Positions 53,480-61,842 of a DNA stretch of 64,000 nt are shown here, piece by piece (position 1 is the stretch's first letter; every line of letters starts with the position of its first letter). Location: assembly GCF_036231355.1 (NCBI RefSeq), contig NZ_CP109496.1:2914001-2978000 (forward strand), written 5' to 3'. The translations under genes were made by a program, and so were the position numbers. The DNA comes from Streptomyces sp. NBC_01431 (lineage in GTDB: Bacteria > Actinomycetota > Actinomycetes > Streptomycetales > Streptomycetaceae). The notes under the pieces are model-generated. The model saw only the letters and a list, made by a program, of their open reading frames with translations. It did not search any database and had not been told where the DNA came from.

Positions 53480-55549
53480 TTATGACGCGGAGCCCAGTGT
53501 CAGGGTGAGCTCCTGCTCCTTGCCGTCGCGCTGGAGCGTCAGCCTCAGCTGGTCACCGGGGCGGTGCGCGCGGATCTTCACTATCAGTTCCTCGCCGCTG
53601 TGCACCCGCTGGCCGTCCACCTTGGTGATCACGTCCTGCGGCTTGATGCCCGCCTTGGCGCCGGGTCCGTTGGCGGCCACGGCCGGGCCGCCGTCGCCCG
53701 CCTTGTCTCCGACGCGGGCCCCGTCTCCGGTGAACTTCATGTCGAGCGTGACGCCGATCACCGGGTGCGTCGCCCGGCCCGTGTTGATCAGCTCCTCGGC
53801 GACCCGCTTGCCCTGGTTGATCGGTATGGCGAAGCCGAGCCCGATCGATCCGGGCTGGCCGCCACTCCCGTCCGTGCTGCCGCTGCCCGCCGACCTGATC
53901 GCGCTGTTGATGCCGATGACGCGGGCCTTGGAGTCGACCAGCGGACCGCCGGAGTTCCCCGGGTTGATCGGGGCGTCGGTCTGGAGCGCGTCGACATAGC
54001 TGACGTCCGTGCCGTCGCCCTTCTCGCCCCCCGCGGTGATGGGACGGTCCTTGGCGCTGATGATGCCCGAGGTGACGGTGTTGGAGAGGTCGAAGGGCGC
54101 GCCGATGGCCACCACGGGGTCGCCGACCAGCACGTTGTCGGAATTGCCCAGCGCCAGCGGCTTCAGCCCGGATACGCCTGCGACCTTCACGACGGCGAGG
54201 TCGTACCCCGTGTCGCGGCCGACCACCTCGGCGGGCGCGCTCTCGCCCCCGCTGAAGGTGACCGAGATCTTGCCCGAGGAACCGGCGGGCTCGACCACGT
54301 GGTTGTTGGTGAGGATGTGCCCCGCGTTGTCGAGCACGAAGCCGGTGCCGGTACCGGACTCGGTGGCGCCGGTCACATGGAGGGTGACCACGCTCGGCAG
54401 CGCGCTCGCGGCGATCCCGGCGACGCTGTCCGGCGCCCGGCCCTGCGGTTCCTTATCGGCCTGCGGGAGATGCACGCTGGTGATCCCGCCATTGCGCTCG
54501 ATGTAGGCCCCGACGCCGCCGCCGATGCAACCGGCGACCAGCGCCAGCAGCACGGCCCCGGCCAGCAGCGCCCCGCGCCGCCGCTTCTTGACCACGGGCT
54601 GCCCCGCCACACTGAACGGCTCGGCCGACGCTCCCCAGGGGTCGTACTGAACCCACTGGGAACTCGGCGGAAGTGCGGCGGCTGCCTGCGGCGCGGGGTG
54701 CGGGGATTGCGGTGCGGGTACGGACCCGGGGGCCGCCGGCGCCGGGTGCGCGGCCTGCGGGGCAGGTGCCTGCGGTACGGCGTGCGGGGCTTGCTGGGCC
54801 GGTGCCTGCGGTGCAGCATGCGGGGCTTGCTGCGCCGGTGCCTGCGGTGCAGCATGCGGGGCTTGCTGCGCCGGTGCCTGCGGTGCGGCATGCGGGGCTT
54901 GCTGGGCCGGTGCCTGCGGTGCTGGGTAGGCGGCCTGTGAGGGCAGCTCGGTGCCGCCCGGCGGCGTCGGCACCGGCCGCTGCACGGGCGGCGCGGGCGC
55001 CCACGGCCCCGGCCCGCCGTAGGGAGGCGTCCCATAGGGGTCGGGGGCGTGCAGGGGCTGGCGGGGGGCCGGGGGCGCGGGGCGCGGTTCCGGAGGTACG
55101 TCGTGGCGCTCGGCGGAGGGCCCCTGCTCGACGGCGTTGGGCGCTTCGACGCCCTGGGCGACCGTGCTTAGCGGGGCCGGTTCGGCAACCGGAGCGGACC
55201 CAGCGGCGGGACCCGCGCCAGCGACCGGGCTCGCCTCGGCGGCGGGCCCCCCGTCGGCAACCGGAACCGGCCCCCCGGCGGGACCCGCGCCACCGACCCG
55301 AGCCGACCCACCCGCAGGACCCGCATCAGCAACCGGAACCGGCCCACCCGCAGAACCCACATCAGCAACCGGAACCGGCCCAGCGCCAGGACCCATCTCA
55401 GCGACCGGGCTTGCCTCGGCTGGGCGGATCGGCGGGGCCAAGTCGTAGGTTTCGGTGAGGGGTTCGGCGGGGGCGGTGTCGCGGGGGCGGCCCGCCAGGG
55501 GGCGGCTCCACCACTTCGGCTTCGGCCCGGTGGGTTTCCCCTCGTTCAT
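53480..55549 (-). CDS. htrA: HtrA-family serine protease with long repetitive N-terminus
   Basis: Membrane-anchored protease of 689 residues acting on the outer face of the membrane. Residues 1-320 are cytoplasmic, disordered and repetitive (GPVPVAD units; four APQAPAQQAPHA units). One membrane helix follows KKRRRGALLAGAVLLALVA. The protease domain has the triad His in TNNHVV (about 417), Asp in GYDLAVVK (about 448) and Ser in GNSGGP (about 533). A C-terminal PDZ domain contains GIKPQDVITKVDGQRV. ATG 55549 has GGGGAG upstream. Lies 3' of the anti-sigma gene, consistent with envelope stress control. Confidence 0.92.
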   Translation of the reverse strand: MNEGKPTGPKPKWWSRPLAGRPRDTAPAEPLTETYDLAPPIRPAEASPVAEMGPGAGPVPVADVGSAGGPVPVADAGPAGGSARVGGAGPAGGPVPVADGGPAAEASPVAGAGPAAGSAPVAEPAPLSTVAQGVEAPNAVEQGPSAERHDVPPEPRPAPPAPRQPLHAPDPYGTPPYGGPGPWAPAPPVQRPVPTPPGGTELPSQAAYPAPQAPAQQAPHAAPQAPAQQAPHAAPQAPAQQAPHAAPQAPAQQAPHAVPQAPAPQAAHPAPAAPGSVPAPQSPHPAPQAAAALPPSSQWVQYDPWGASAEPFSVAGQPVVKKRRRGALLAGAVLLALVAGCIGGGVGAYIERNGGITSVHLPQADKEPQGRAPDSVAGIAASALPSVVTLHVTGATESGTGTGFVLDNAGHILTNNHVVEPAGSSGKISVTFSGGESAPAEVVGRDTGYDLAVVKVAGVSGLKPLALGNSDNVLVGDPVVAIGAPFDLSNTVTSGIISAKDRPITAGGEKGDGTDVSYVDALQTDAPINPGNSGGPLVDSKARVIGINSAIRSAGSGSTDGSGGQPGSIGLGFAIPINQGKRVAEELINTGRATHPVIGVTLDMKFTGDGARVGDKAGDGGPAVAANGPGAKAGIKPQDVITKVDGQRVHSGEELIVKIRAHRPGDQLRLTLQRDGKEQELTLTLGSAS
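54765..54908 (-). repeat. Four 36-bp repeats in htrA encoding APQAPAQQAPHA units
   Basis: Four consecutive 36-bp units, differing at only a few positions (54765-54800, 54801-54836, 54837-54872, 54873-54908). Each codes for one 12-residue Gln/Pro/Ala unit in the cytoplasmic part of HtrA. Another 70-residue Gly/Pro/Val repeat region lies at about 55190-55400. Confidence 0.85.
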
Positions 55550-55638
55550 GCTCTCCCCGCAACTCGCTGACCCGCGTGCCCTGACGGGCACCCTCCCCCG
55601 GATTCAACCAGGTTGCCGGGGGCGGCGGCAGGGCGCGG

Positions 55639-56625
55639 TCAGTGCCGAGCGGTGAACGGCAGCCCGGAGGCGAGCGGGGCCGCCAGGTGCGTCGGCGTCG
55701 GCGAGGTGATGGAGGGGGCCACGGCGAGCACTCCCACCGGAAGGTCCGTCGTGGTGAGCGGCAGGGTCGCCACCGCCGGGCGTATCAAAGGCGGCAGGGA
55801 CGAACCGTTCAGCCGGCCCGCCGGGAACGCGCCGCCCAACGGCCGGACGGGGCCGTTCTGCACGGGCATGCCGTTGAGGTTGCTGAAGCCCCCCGCCGCC
55901 GGAGCCATGGGCTGCGCGGACGCCACCGAGAGCACCCCGCCGCCGCGCCTGCGGTCCTCGGCGGAGCTGCTGCTCGGCGCCGAGAACCCGGACCGCAGCG
56001 GGGTGACATTGCTGCCGCCCGCCGTACGCGCGCCGCTCACCGAACCCAGCGGAAGGGTGCCGCCGAGCGCAATCGCCGCCAGGGACACGGCACTTGCGGC
56101 CGCGAAGGCGAATCTGCGCCCACGCCATGCCGAGCCGGACCGGTCCTGCTCGGGTCTGTCCACCTCGTGGATGCGGAAACCGCCGCCTGTCAGCGCGCCC
56201 GGCAGCACCGCGGCGTGGGAGCCGACCGGGACGTAGCCGAAGCCGCCCGATCCTCGGGGCACACGCGGGTCCGCCGCGTCGCCCGCGGTCGGACTCAGCG
56301 CTCCGAGCCCTCCGAAGAACCCGTCGGCCCGGCGCCCTTGGCCAAGTGGGCCCCCCGGACCGTCGTCGTCACCCCCGGGTCCGGTGGGCCCGCCGGGCAG
56401 TCCTTGGAGCCGGGCGAGGAAGCCTTCCGACGGGGACGGCGGGGCCGCCTGGGCGAACACGCTCTTCAGCCGGCGCTGAGCGTCGGCCTCCGCCTTGCAC
56501 TTGGCGCAGGTCGCCAGATGGGACAGGACCCGCTCGCGGGCATCGTGGTTCAGCTCGCCATCGACCAGGGCCGCGAGCCGGTCCCCCAGGTGTTGTTCCG
56601 CGGGGGTGGGACTCGTACCACTCAC
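55639..56625 (-). CDS. rseA: Zinc-binding anti-sigma factor (RseA-like)
   Basis: Protein of 328 residues. The N-terminal anti-sigma domain has the zinc motif His36-x3-Cys40-x2-Cys43 (SHLATCAKC). A Gly/Pro-rich linker follows, one membrane helix ([20 protein letters not shown], about residue 170) and a low-complexity Pro/Ser/Gly external part. GTG 56625 overlaps the sigma-factor stop (GTGA). It holds the sigma factor until a signal releases it. Longer than mycobacterial RseA, mostly through the external part. Confidence 0.85.
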   Translation of the reverse strand: MSGTSPTPAEQHLGDRLAALVDGELNHDARERVLSHLATCAKCKAEADAQRRLKSVFAQAAPPSPSEGFLARLQGLPGGPTGPGGDDDGPGGPLGQGRRADGFFGGLGALSPTAGDAADPRVPRGSGGFGYVPVGSHAAVLPGALTGGGFRIHEVDRPEQDRSGSAWRGRRFAFAAASAVSLAAIALGGTLPLGSVSGARTAGGSNVTPLRSGFSAPSSSSAEDRRRGGGVLSVASAQPMAPAAGGFSNLNGMPVQNGPVRPLGGAFPAGRLNGSSLPPLIRPAVATLPLTTTDLPVGVLAVAPSITSPTPTHLAAPLASGLPFTARH

Positions 56626-57482
56626 GCCGTCCCCTCTCCGACCACCCCGAGAACTCCGGGCGCCACCCCCGCGAGCGCGCGCTGCTGCTCCGCGCGGGCT
56701 TCGGGCGAGCGGTGCTGAAGGGCCTTGCGCAGGTGGGAGCGGCCGCGGTGGATCCGGCTGCGGACGGTGCCGAGCTTCACTCCGAGGGTGGCGGCGATCT
56801 CCTCGTACGAGAGTCCCTCGATGTCGCACAGGACGACGGCCGCACGGAACTCGGGCGCCAGCGTGTCGAGCGCCTGCTGTACGTCGGCGTCGAAGTGGGC
56901 GTCGTTGAAGACCTGTTGGGGCGAGGGCTCGCGGCTCGGCAGGCGCTCCGCCGCGTCGTCGCCGAGCGCGTCGAAGCGGATCCGCTGGCGACGGCGGACC
57001 ATGTCGAGGAAGAGGTTGGTGGTGATGCGGTGCAGCCAGCCCTCGAAGGTGCCCGGCGTGTACGTCGACAGGGAGCGGAAGACGCGGACGAAGACCTCCT
57101 GCGTGAGGTCCTCCGCATCGTGCTGATTGCCCGTCAGGCGGTAGGCGAGACGGTAGACGCGGCCGCTGTGCGTGCTGACGATCTCCTCCCACGTAGGGGG
57201 AGTCCACGCCTGGGAATCCGCGTCGGCGAAGGTCGCGGTGGTTGCGGAGCTGGTAGCGCGGGAACGGTCAGCAATGTTGGTCACGGATTTCGGCTCACCC
57301 GCCGACCTGAGAAAGCGCCGCAGCACTCCTCCCCGATCCACAGGCGCAGCCGCACCTCCCCTGTCGGCTCTGGTGGTGTCCAGTGGAGCCCCTACCATAG
57401 CCACCTCGCCCGTTAGCTCCGGATAAGAATCTTTACGTGCATTTGGGACCGGCTTCCGGCCCTCTGCTCCGAACTTGTCCAT
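56622..57482 (-). CDS. sigE: ECF sigma factor (mycobacterial SigE type)
   Basis: Extracytoplasmic-function sigma factor of 286 residues. Region 2 is [20 protein letters not shown], then [20 protein letters not shown]; region 4 is [20 protein letters not shown] followed by [16 protein letters not shown]. About 85 N-terminal residues are disordered. ATG 57482 has GGGGGGAG upstream; ATG 57398 ([14 protein letters not shown]) with GAGGTGG is an equally reasonable start. It belongs to the mycobacterial SigE-RseA-HtrA group and is not the cell-envelope SigE of the CseBC system. It diverges from the methyltransferase gene as in Rv1221/Rv1220c. Confidence 0.88.
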   Translation of the reverse strand: MDKFGAEGRKPVPNARKDSYPELTGEVAMVGAPLDTTRADRGGAAAPVDRGGVLRRFLRSAGEPKSVTNIADRSRATSSATTATFADADSQAWTPPTWEEIVSTHSGRVYRLAYRLTGNQHDAEDLTQEVFVRVFRSLSTYTPGTFEGWLHRITTNLFLDMVRRRQRIRFDALGDDAAERLPSREPSPQQVFNDAHFDADVQQALDTLAPEFRAAVVLCDIEGLSYEEIAATLGVKLGTVRSRIHRGRSHLRKALQHRSPEARAEQQRALAGVAPGVLGVVGEGTA

Positions 57483-57594
57483 GCGCTCCCCCCGCTGTTC
57501 CCCCTCTCCTGCATAACGCGCGGTCCCATCTGCGGGTTCCCGACTCCAGCGGATACAGTCACCGTTGCGCCAACCAAGGGGACAGGAGAGGGCC

Positions 57595-58230
57595 ATTACC
57601 GCCAACCGGCAGACGAGCTGGGCGTTCGCCGACGCCTTTGTCGCCGAGGACGACGCGCTGCGCTGGGCCCGGGACCGGGCCCGTGAGGCAGGTCTGCGTT
57701 CGGTGTCTCCGGGGACCGGCGCCGCGCTGCGGCTGCTCGCTGCCACGGCGGACGCCAAGGCGGTCGCGGAGATCGGCACCGGCACCGGCGTCTCCGGGAT
57801 CTATCTCCTCCAGGGGCTGCGGCCGGACGGCGTGCTGACCACCGTCGATCCCGAGCCGGACCGCCAGCAGTTCGCCAAGCAGGCGTTCCGCGCGGCGGGC
57901 TTCGCCGCCAACCGGGCGCGCTTCATTCCGGGGCGCGCCCTGGACGTCCTGCCGAGGCTCGCCGACGGCGGTTACGACCTGGTGTTCTGCGACGGGGACC
58001 GGACCGAGTCCCTGGACTGCCTCGCTGAATCGTTGCGCCTGCTGCGCCCCGGCGGAATCGTCTGTTTCGAGGGCGTCTTCGCGGACGGCCGCACGGTCGA
58101 TTCGGGGGTGCAGCCTGCCGAGGTGCTGCGGCTGCGCGAGCTGCTGCGCGCGGTGCGCGAGAGCACCGAGCTGGTGGAGTCGCTGCTGCCGGTCGGCGAC
58201 GGGCTGCTCTGCGCGGTCCGCCGCGGCTGA
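57595..58230 (+). CDS. O-methyltransferase (SAM-dependent), probable ATT start
   Basis: Class I SAM methyltransferase of 211 residues, related to catechol/caffeoyl-CoA O-methyltransferases. SAM motif [20 protein letters not shown], acidic VDPEPD, and [15 protein letters not shown]. The family-conserved N-terminus [20 protein letters not shown] starts exactly at an ATT codon (57595), six bases after AGGAG. An in-frame TTG at 57565 has no ribosome binding site. ATT starts are rare but known (infC, pcnB). Substrate unknown. It is divergent from sigE with 112 bp between, sharing a regulatory region. Confidence 0.85.
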   Translation: MTANRQTSWAFADAFVAEDDALRWARDRAREAGLRSVSPGTGAALRLLAATADAKAVAEIGTGTGVSGIYLLQGLRPDGVLTTVDPEPDRQQFAKQAFRAAGFAANRARFIPGRALDVLPRLADGGYDLVFCDGDRTESLDCLAESLRLLRPGGIVCFEGVFADGRTVDSGVQPAEVLRLRELLRAVRESTELVESLLPVGDGLLCAVRRG

Positions 58231-58460
58231 CCCGGCCGCACCACAGCCGCCCCGGCCCGGCCTCCGCCGTCCATCAGCGAAATCCGCAACGGCCACAGGA
58301 CTCGGTCGCCCGCCGATTGAACCCGGCCCGACGGGGCACCCGACACCACACGGGACCGCCCCCAGCCCAGGACCCGGAAACAGCACAGCCCCGGCACGGC
58401 ATGCACAGTCGTACATACCGAACCGGGGCGGTGCAAAGAGTCTGGGTCGAACCCGCTAGC

Positions 58461-58628
58461 TCAGCCGACGACCTTCTTCAGGGCATCGCCGAGGGCATCG
58501 GCCTCGTCCGGAGTCAGCTCGACGACAAGCCGACCGCCGCCTTCGAGCGGAACGCGCATGACAATGCCCCGCCCCTCCTTGGTCACCTCGAGCGGGCCGT
58601 CGCCCGTCCGCGGCTTCATGGCCGCCAT
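58461..58628 (-). CDS. DUF3117 protein
   Basis: Fifty-five-residue actinobacterial protein: MAAMKPRTGDGPLEVTKEGR, then GIVMRVPLEGGGRLVVELTP and DEADALGDALKKVVG. It is the DUF3117 type, whose mycobacterial member (Rv1211) sits beside tagA. A purine-rich AGGGGA precedes ATG 58628. Function unknown; the fold is probably a small beta-sheet with a terminal helix. Confidence 0.85.
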   Translation of the reverse strand: MAAMKPRTGDGPLEVTKEGRGIVMRVPLEGGGRLVVELTPDEADALGDALKKVVG

Positions 58629-58948
58629 GCTCGTTCCCCTTCCTGAAACCAGCTCATCGTCAGCCGACGGCCCCCGGGATTGGGCACGCGTCACGGCATC
58701 GAACACATTGCTTCCAGGTCATTATCCCGCATCGCAGGACCCGATGACCAACATCGGTCTGCATCGCTTGCGCAACGCGCTCTATCAAAACCACCCAATT
58801 CGGCGATCCGCCTGCGATACTTCGCCGCCGCGGGTTCCTCCCACAAGGCCGATTGTTTGACGCAGGTCACATGCCCACCGCTGGTGATCTCCGCCATGCT
58901 GGGCGGACACGACGACTGCGCGACATCCGCGACGGAGGGGATCCGACC
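58629..58948. other. 320-bp divergent intergenic region
   Basis: Holds the promoters of the DUF3117 and enoyl-CoA hydratase genes. It is clearly lower in GC than flanking genes. I saw no RNA gene, palindrome or credible small protein. A plus-strand frame from 58853 is an upstream extension of the hydratase gene with no support. Confidence 0.4.
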
Positions 58949-59749
58949 ATGGCCGACAGCGTGCTGTACGAGGTGAGCGACGGGCTCGCGACGATCACGA
59001 TCAACCGGCCCGAGGCCATGAACGCCATGAACACGGAGGCCAAGGTCGCGCTGCGCGAGGCGGCGCGGGCCGCCGCCGCGGACCCCGCGGTACGGGCCGT
59101 GCTGCTCACCGCGACCGGCCGGGCGTTCTGCGTCGGCCAGGACCTCAAGGAGCACGTGGCCTCGCTGACGGCGGACCGCGAGGCGGGCACCGGGCAGACG
59201 ATGAGCACCGTGCGGGAGCACTACAACCCGATCCTGAAGGCGCTCACGGAGATGCCGAAGCCCGTGGTGGCCGGCGTCAACGGGGTCGCGGCGGGTGCCG
59301 GGCTGGGCTTCGCGCTGGCCGCGGACTACCGGGTGGTCGCGGACACGGCGGCGTTCAACACGTCGTTCGCCGGGGTGGCGCTGACCGCCGATTCGGGCGT
59401 CTCGTGGACGCTGCCGCGCCTGGTCGGCCAGTCGCGCGCGGCCGACCTGCTGCTCTTCCCGCGCTCGATCTCCGCACAGGAGGCGTACGAACTCGGCCTC
59501 GTGAACAGGGTCGTCCCGGCCGCCGAACTGGCCGCCGAGGCCCTGGCGACGGCCCGCACGCTGGCGTCCGGCCCGACGGTGGCGTACGGGGCCCTGAAGG
59601 CGTCCCTGGCCTATGGCGCGGGCCATACGCTCGCCGAGACGCTGGAGAAGGAGGACGAGCTCCAGACGAAGGCGGGCGCCTCCGAGGATCACGCGATCGC
59701 GGTCACGGCCTTCCTCGCCAAGGAGAAGCCGAACTACGTCGGGCGCTGA
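58949..59749 (+). CDS. Enoyl-CoA hydratase/isomerase family protein
   Basis: Crotonase-fold enzyme of 266 residues. Oxyanion-hole motifs are TGRAFCVGQDLKEH and VNGVAAGAGLGFALAADYR. The usual catalytic Glu pair region reads FAGVALTADSGVSWTLPRLV, with Asp in the second Glu position as in isomerase or PaaG-type members rather than classical hydratases. GGAGG lies ten bases before ATG 58949. The substrate could be a fatty or aromatic acyl-CoA. Not part of the mycobacterial gene order here. Confidence 0.85.
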   Translation: MADSVLYEVSDGLATITINRPEAMNAMNTEAKVALREAARAAAADPAVRAVLLTATGRAFCVGQDLKEHVASLTADREAGTGQTMSTVREHYNPILKALTEMPKPVVAGVNGVAAGAGLGFALAADYRVVADTAAFNTSFAGVALTADSGVSWTLPRLVGQSRAADLLLFPRSISAQEAYELGLVNRVVPAAELAAEALATARTLASGPTVAYGALKASLAYGAGHTLAETLEKEDELQTKAGASEDHAIAVTAFLAKEKPNYVGR

Positions 59750-59767
59750 CGGCCGCCGGGGCGGTGC

Positions 59768-60352
59768 TCAGGCGGCGCCGCCCCGCGCCACACAGTCCGC
59801 CAGGTGGTCGTCGACCAGGCCGCACGCCTGCATCAGGGCGTACGCCGTCGTCGGGCCGATGAAGCGCAGGCCCCGCTTCTTCAGGGCCTTGGCCAGGGCC
59901 GTCGAATCGTCGGTCACGGCCGGGACGTCCGCCAGGGTCCGGGGCGCCGGGCGAGTGGCCGGGTCCGGGGCGTACGACCAGATCAGGGTGTCGAGCTCGC
60001 CCGGTGACCACTCGGCCAGGACCCGCGCGTTGGCGACCGCCGCCTCGATCTTGGCGCGGTTGCGGATGATGCCCTCGTCGCCGAGCAGCCGCTCCTTGTC
60101 GGCGTCGGTGAACTCCGCGACCGCCGGGATCTTGAAGTCCGCGAAGGCACGCCGGAATCCCTCGCGGCGGCGCAGGATCGTTATCCAGGAGAGCCCCGAC
60201 TGGAAGGCCTCCAGGCAGAGCCGCTCGAACAGCGCGTCGTCGCCGTGCACCGGGCGGCCCCACTCGGTGTCGTGGTACGTCACGTAGTCCGGGGTCGACA
60301 GACCCCAGGGGCAGCGCAGCCGGCCGTCGGGGCCGGGGATCGCGGCGGTCAC
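59768..60352 (-). CDS. tag: DNA-3-methyladenine glycosylase I (Tag)
   Basis: Base-excision repair glycosylase of 194 residues that removes 3-methyladenine. The four zinc ligands are visible: Cys in RCPWG, His in YHDTEWG, and His and Cys near the end in VDDHLADCVA. The pocket helix SGLSWITILRRREGFRRAF is typical. GTG 60352 overlaps the stop of the DivIVA-like gene (GTGA). The order matches Rv1210. Confidence 0.92.
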   Translation of the reverse strand: MTAAIPGPDGRLRCPWGLSTPDYVTYHDTEWGRPVHGDDALFERLCLEAFQSGLSWITILRRREGFRRAFADFKIPAVAEFTDADKERLLGDEGIIRNRAKIEAAVANARVLAEWSPGELDTLIWSYAPDPATRPAPRTLADVPAVTDDSTALAKALKKRGLRFIGPTTAYALMQACGLVDDHLADCVARGGAA

Positions 60353-60792
60353 GCCTGGGGCTCCTCGTCGGTCGGCCGGGCGGTGTCGGGCTCGTGCGCC
60401 GCCGGGCTCGGGCCGCCGGTCGTGAGCCCCGGCCGGTCCTGCTCGTGTCCGGCCACGGCGCTGGACCCGGCGGGGCCCGCCGAAGCCGTCGCGCGGCTGC
60501 CGCTCAGGGCCGCCTGAAGGTCGGCGATCCGCGCGTCCCGCTCGGCGAGCTCGGCGCCGAGCCTGCTCAGCACGTCGTCCACGTCGGCCATCCGGTAGCC
60601 CCGCAGCGCCACCGGGATGCGCAGCGCCTCCAAGTCATCGCGGGCCACCGGGCGGTGCTCGGGCAGCGGATCCACCAGGTGCTCGGGCTCGGCGTCCGGC
60701 AGCACCCCGCCGTCGTCACCGCCGCCGCCCACCACGGCGAGGGTCACCGCGGCGACCACGACGACCATCGCGATCAGCAAGAACCAGAACAC
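60349..60792 (-). CDS. Membrane-anchored DivIVA-domain protein
   Basis: Protein of 147 residues with one N-terminal membrane helix (VFWFLLIAMVVVVAAVTLAV) and a short DivIVA-like motif LRGYRMADVDDVLSRLGAEL, followed by a coil and a disordered Ala/Pro/Glu tail. DivIVA-type segments sense curved membrane and organise polar growth. GTG 60792 has AGAGG seven bases upstream. It overlaps tag by 4 bp. The mycobacterial counterpart is Rv1209. Confidence 0.82.
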   Translation of the reverse strand: MFWFLLIAMVVVVAAVTLAVVGGGGDDGGVLPDAEPEHLVDPLPEHRPVARDDLEALRIPVALRGYRMADVDDVLSRLGAELAERDARIADLQAALSGSRATASAGPAGSSAVAGHEQDRPGLTTGGPSPAAHEPDTARPTDEEPQA

Positions 60793-60905
60793 GAGCGAGC
60801 CTCTTCCCGACGCCGGAAACTGTCGGGTCCGATCGTGCCATGCGGCACTGACAGTTAGGGTCGCAGGCGGACATCGACCAGGGAAGACACCGGAGGACAC
60901 AGGGG

Positions 60906-61790
60906 ATGCACAGCGGAACGGAGCGCGGCACGCTGCGGCTTGGCCGACGGGAGTTCGCCGCGCACGAGCCGGTGATCATGGCGATCGTGAACCGGACCCC
61001 CGACTCCTTCTACGACCGGGGCGCCACGTTCCGCGACGCGCCCGCCTTGGCCCGCGTGGAGCAGGCGGTGGCGGAGGGCGCCGCCATCATCGACATCGGC
61101 GGGGTGAAGGCGGGCCCCGGCGAGGAGGTGACCGCCGAGGAGGAGGCGCGGCGCACGGTCGGATTCGTCGCCGAGGTGCGCAAGCGGTTCCCCGAGGTCG
61201 TCATCAGCGTCGACACCTGGCGGCACGACGTGGGTGCGGCGGTGTGCGAGGCCGGCGCGGACGTCCTGAATGACGCGTGGGGCGGCGTCGACCCCAAGCT
61301 CGCCGAGGTCGCGGCGCGCTACGGCGCCGGTCTGGTCTGCACGCACGCGGGCGGCGTGGAGCCGCGCACCCGGCCGCACCGGATCGCGTACGACGACGTC
61401 ATGGCGGACATCCTGCGGGTCACGGTCGGCCTGGCCGAGCGGGCCGTGGAGCTGGGCGTGCGGCCCGACGGGATCATGATCGACCCCGGTCACGACTTCG
61501 GGAAGAACACCCGGCACAGCCTGGAGGCGACGCGGCGCCTGGAGGAGATGGCCGACACCGGGTGGCCGGTCCTGGTCTCGCTGTCCAACAAGGACTTCGT
61601 GGGCGAGACGCTGGACCGGCCGGTGAAGGAGCGGCTGCTGGGCACCCTGGCGACGACGGCGGTGTCCGCCTGGCTCGGCGCCCGCGTCTACCGCGTGCAC
61701 GAGGTCGCCGAGACCCGCCAGATCCTCGACATGGTGGCGTCCATCGCGGGCCACCGCCCTCCGGCCGTGGCCCGCCGGGGGCTGGCCTAG
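60906..61790 (+). CDS. folP2: FolP2-like dihydropteroate synthase homologue
   Basis: TIM-barrel protein of 294 residues of the DHPS family. VNRTPDSFYDRG and DPGHDFGKNTRHSLE are in place. Key substrate loops are changed: the pABA loop usually GGESTRPG reads GGVKAGPGEE, NDVSG reads NDAWGG, and the SRK-containing loop reads SLSNKDFVGET. Mycobacterial FolP2 (Rv1207) likewise is not a working DHPS. It may bind a pterin-like compound but probably does not make dihydropteroate. GTG/ATG choice is ATG 60906. Convergent with the IS element. Confidence 0.85.
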   Translation: MHSGTERGTLRLGRREFAAHEPVIMAIVNRTPDSFYDRGATFRDAPALARVEQAVAEGAAIIDIGGVKAGPGEEVTAEEEARRTVGFVAEVRKRFPEVVISVDTWRHDVGAAVCEAGADVLNDAWGGVDPKLAEVAARYGAGLVCTHAGGVEPRTRPHRIAYDDVMADILRVTVGLAERAVELGVRPDGIMIDPGHDFGKNTRHSLEATRRLEEMADTGWPVLVSLSNKDFVGETLDRPVKERLLGTLATTAVSAWLGARVYRVHEVAETRQILDMVASIAGHRPPAVARRGLA

Positions 61791-61842
61791 GACGCGGACA
61801 GGGGGCGCCGCGGTCCGCCGCACGCCCTCGGGCCGGCCGCGG

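Noticed and set aside
53244..53999. Plus-strand frame containing PGD repeats 3' of htrA
   Set aside because: It continues antisense into htrA and is open because of the 18-bp repeats; no ribosome binding site.
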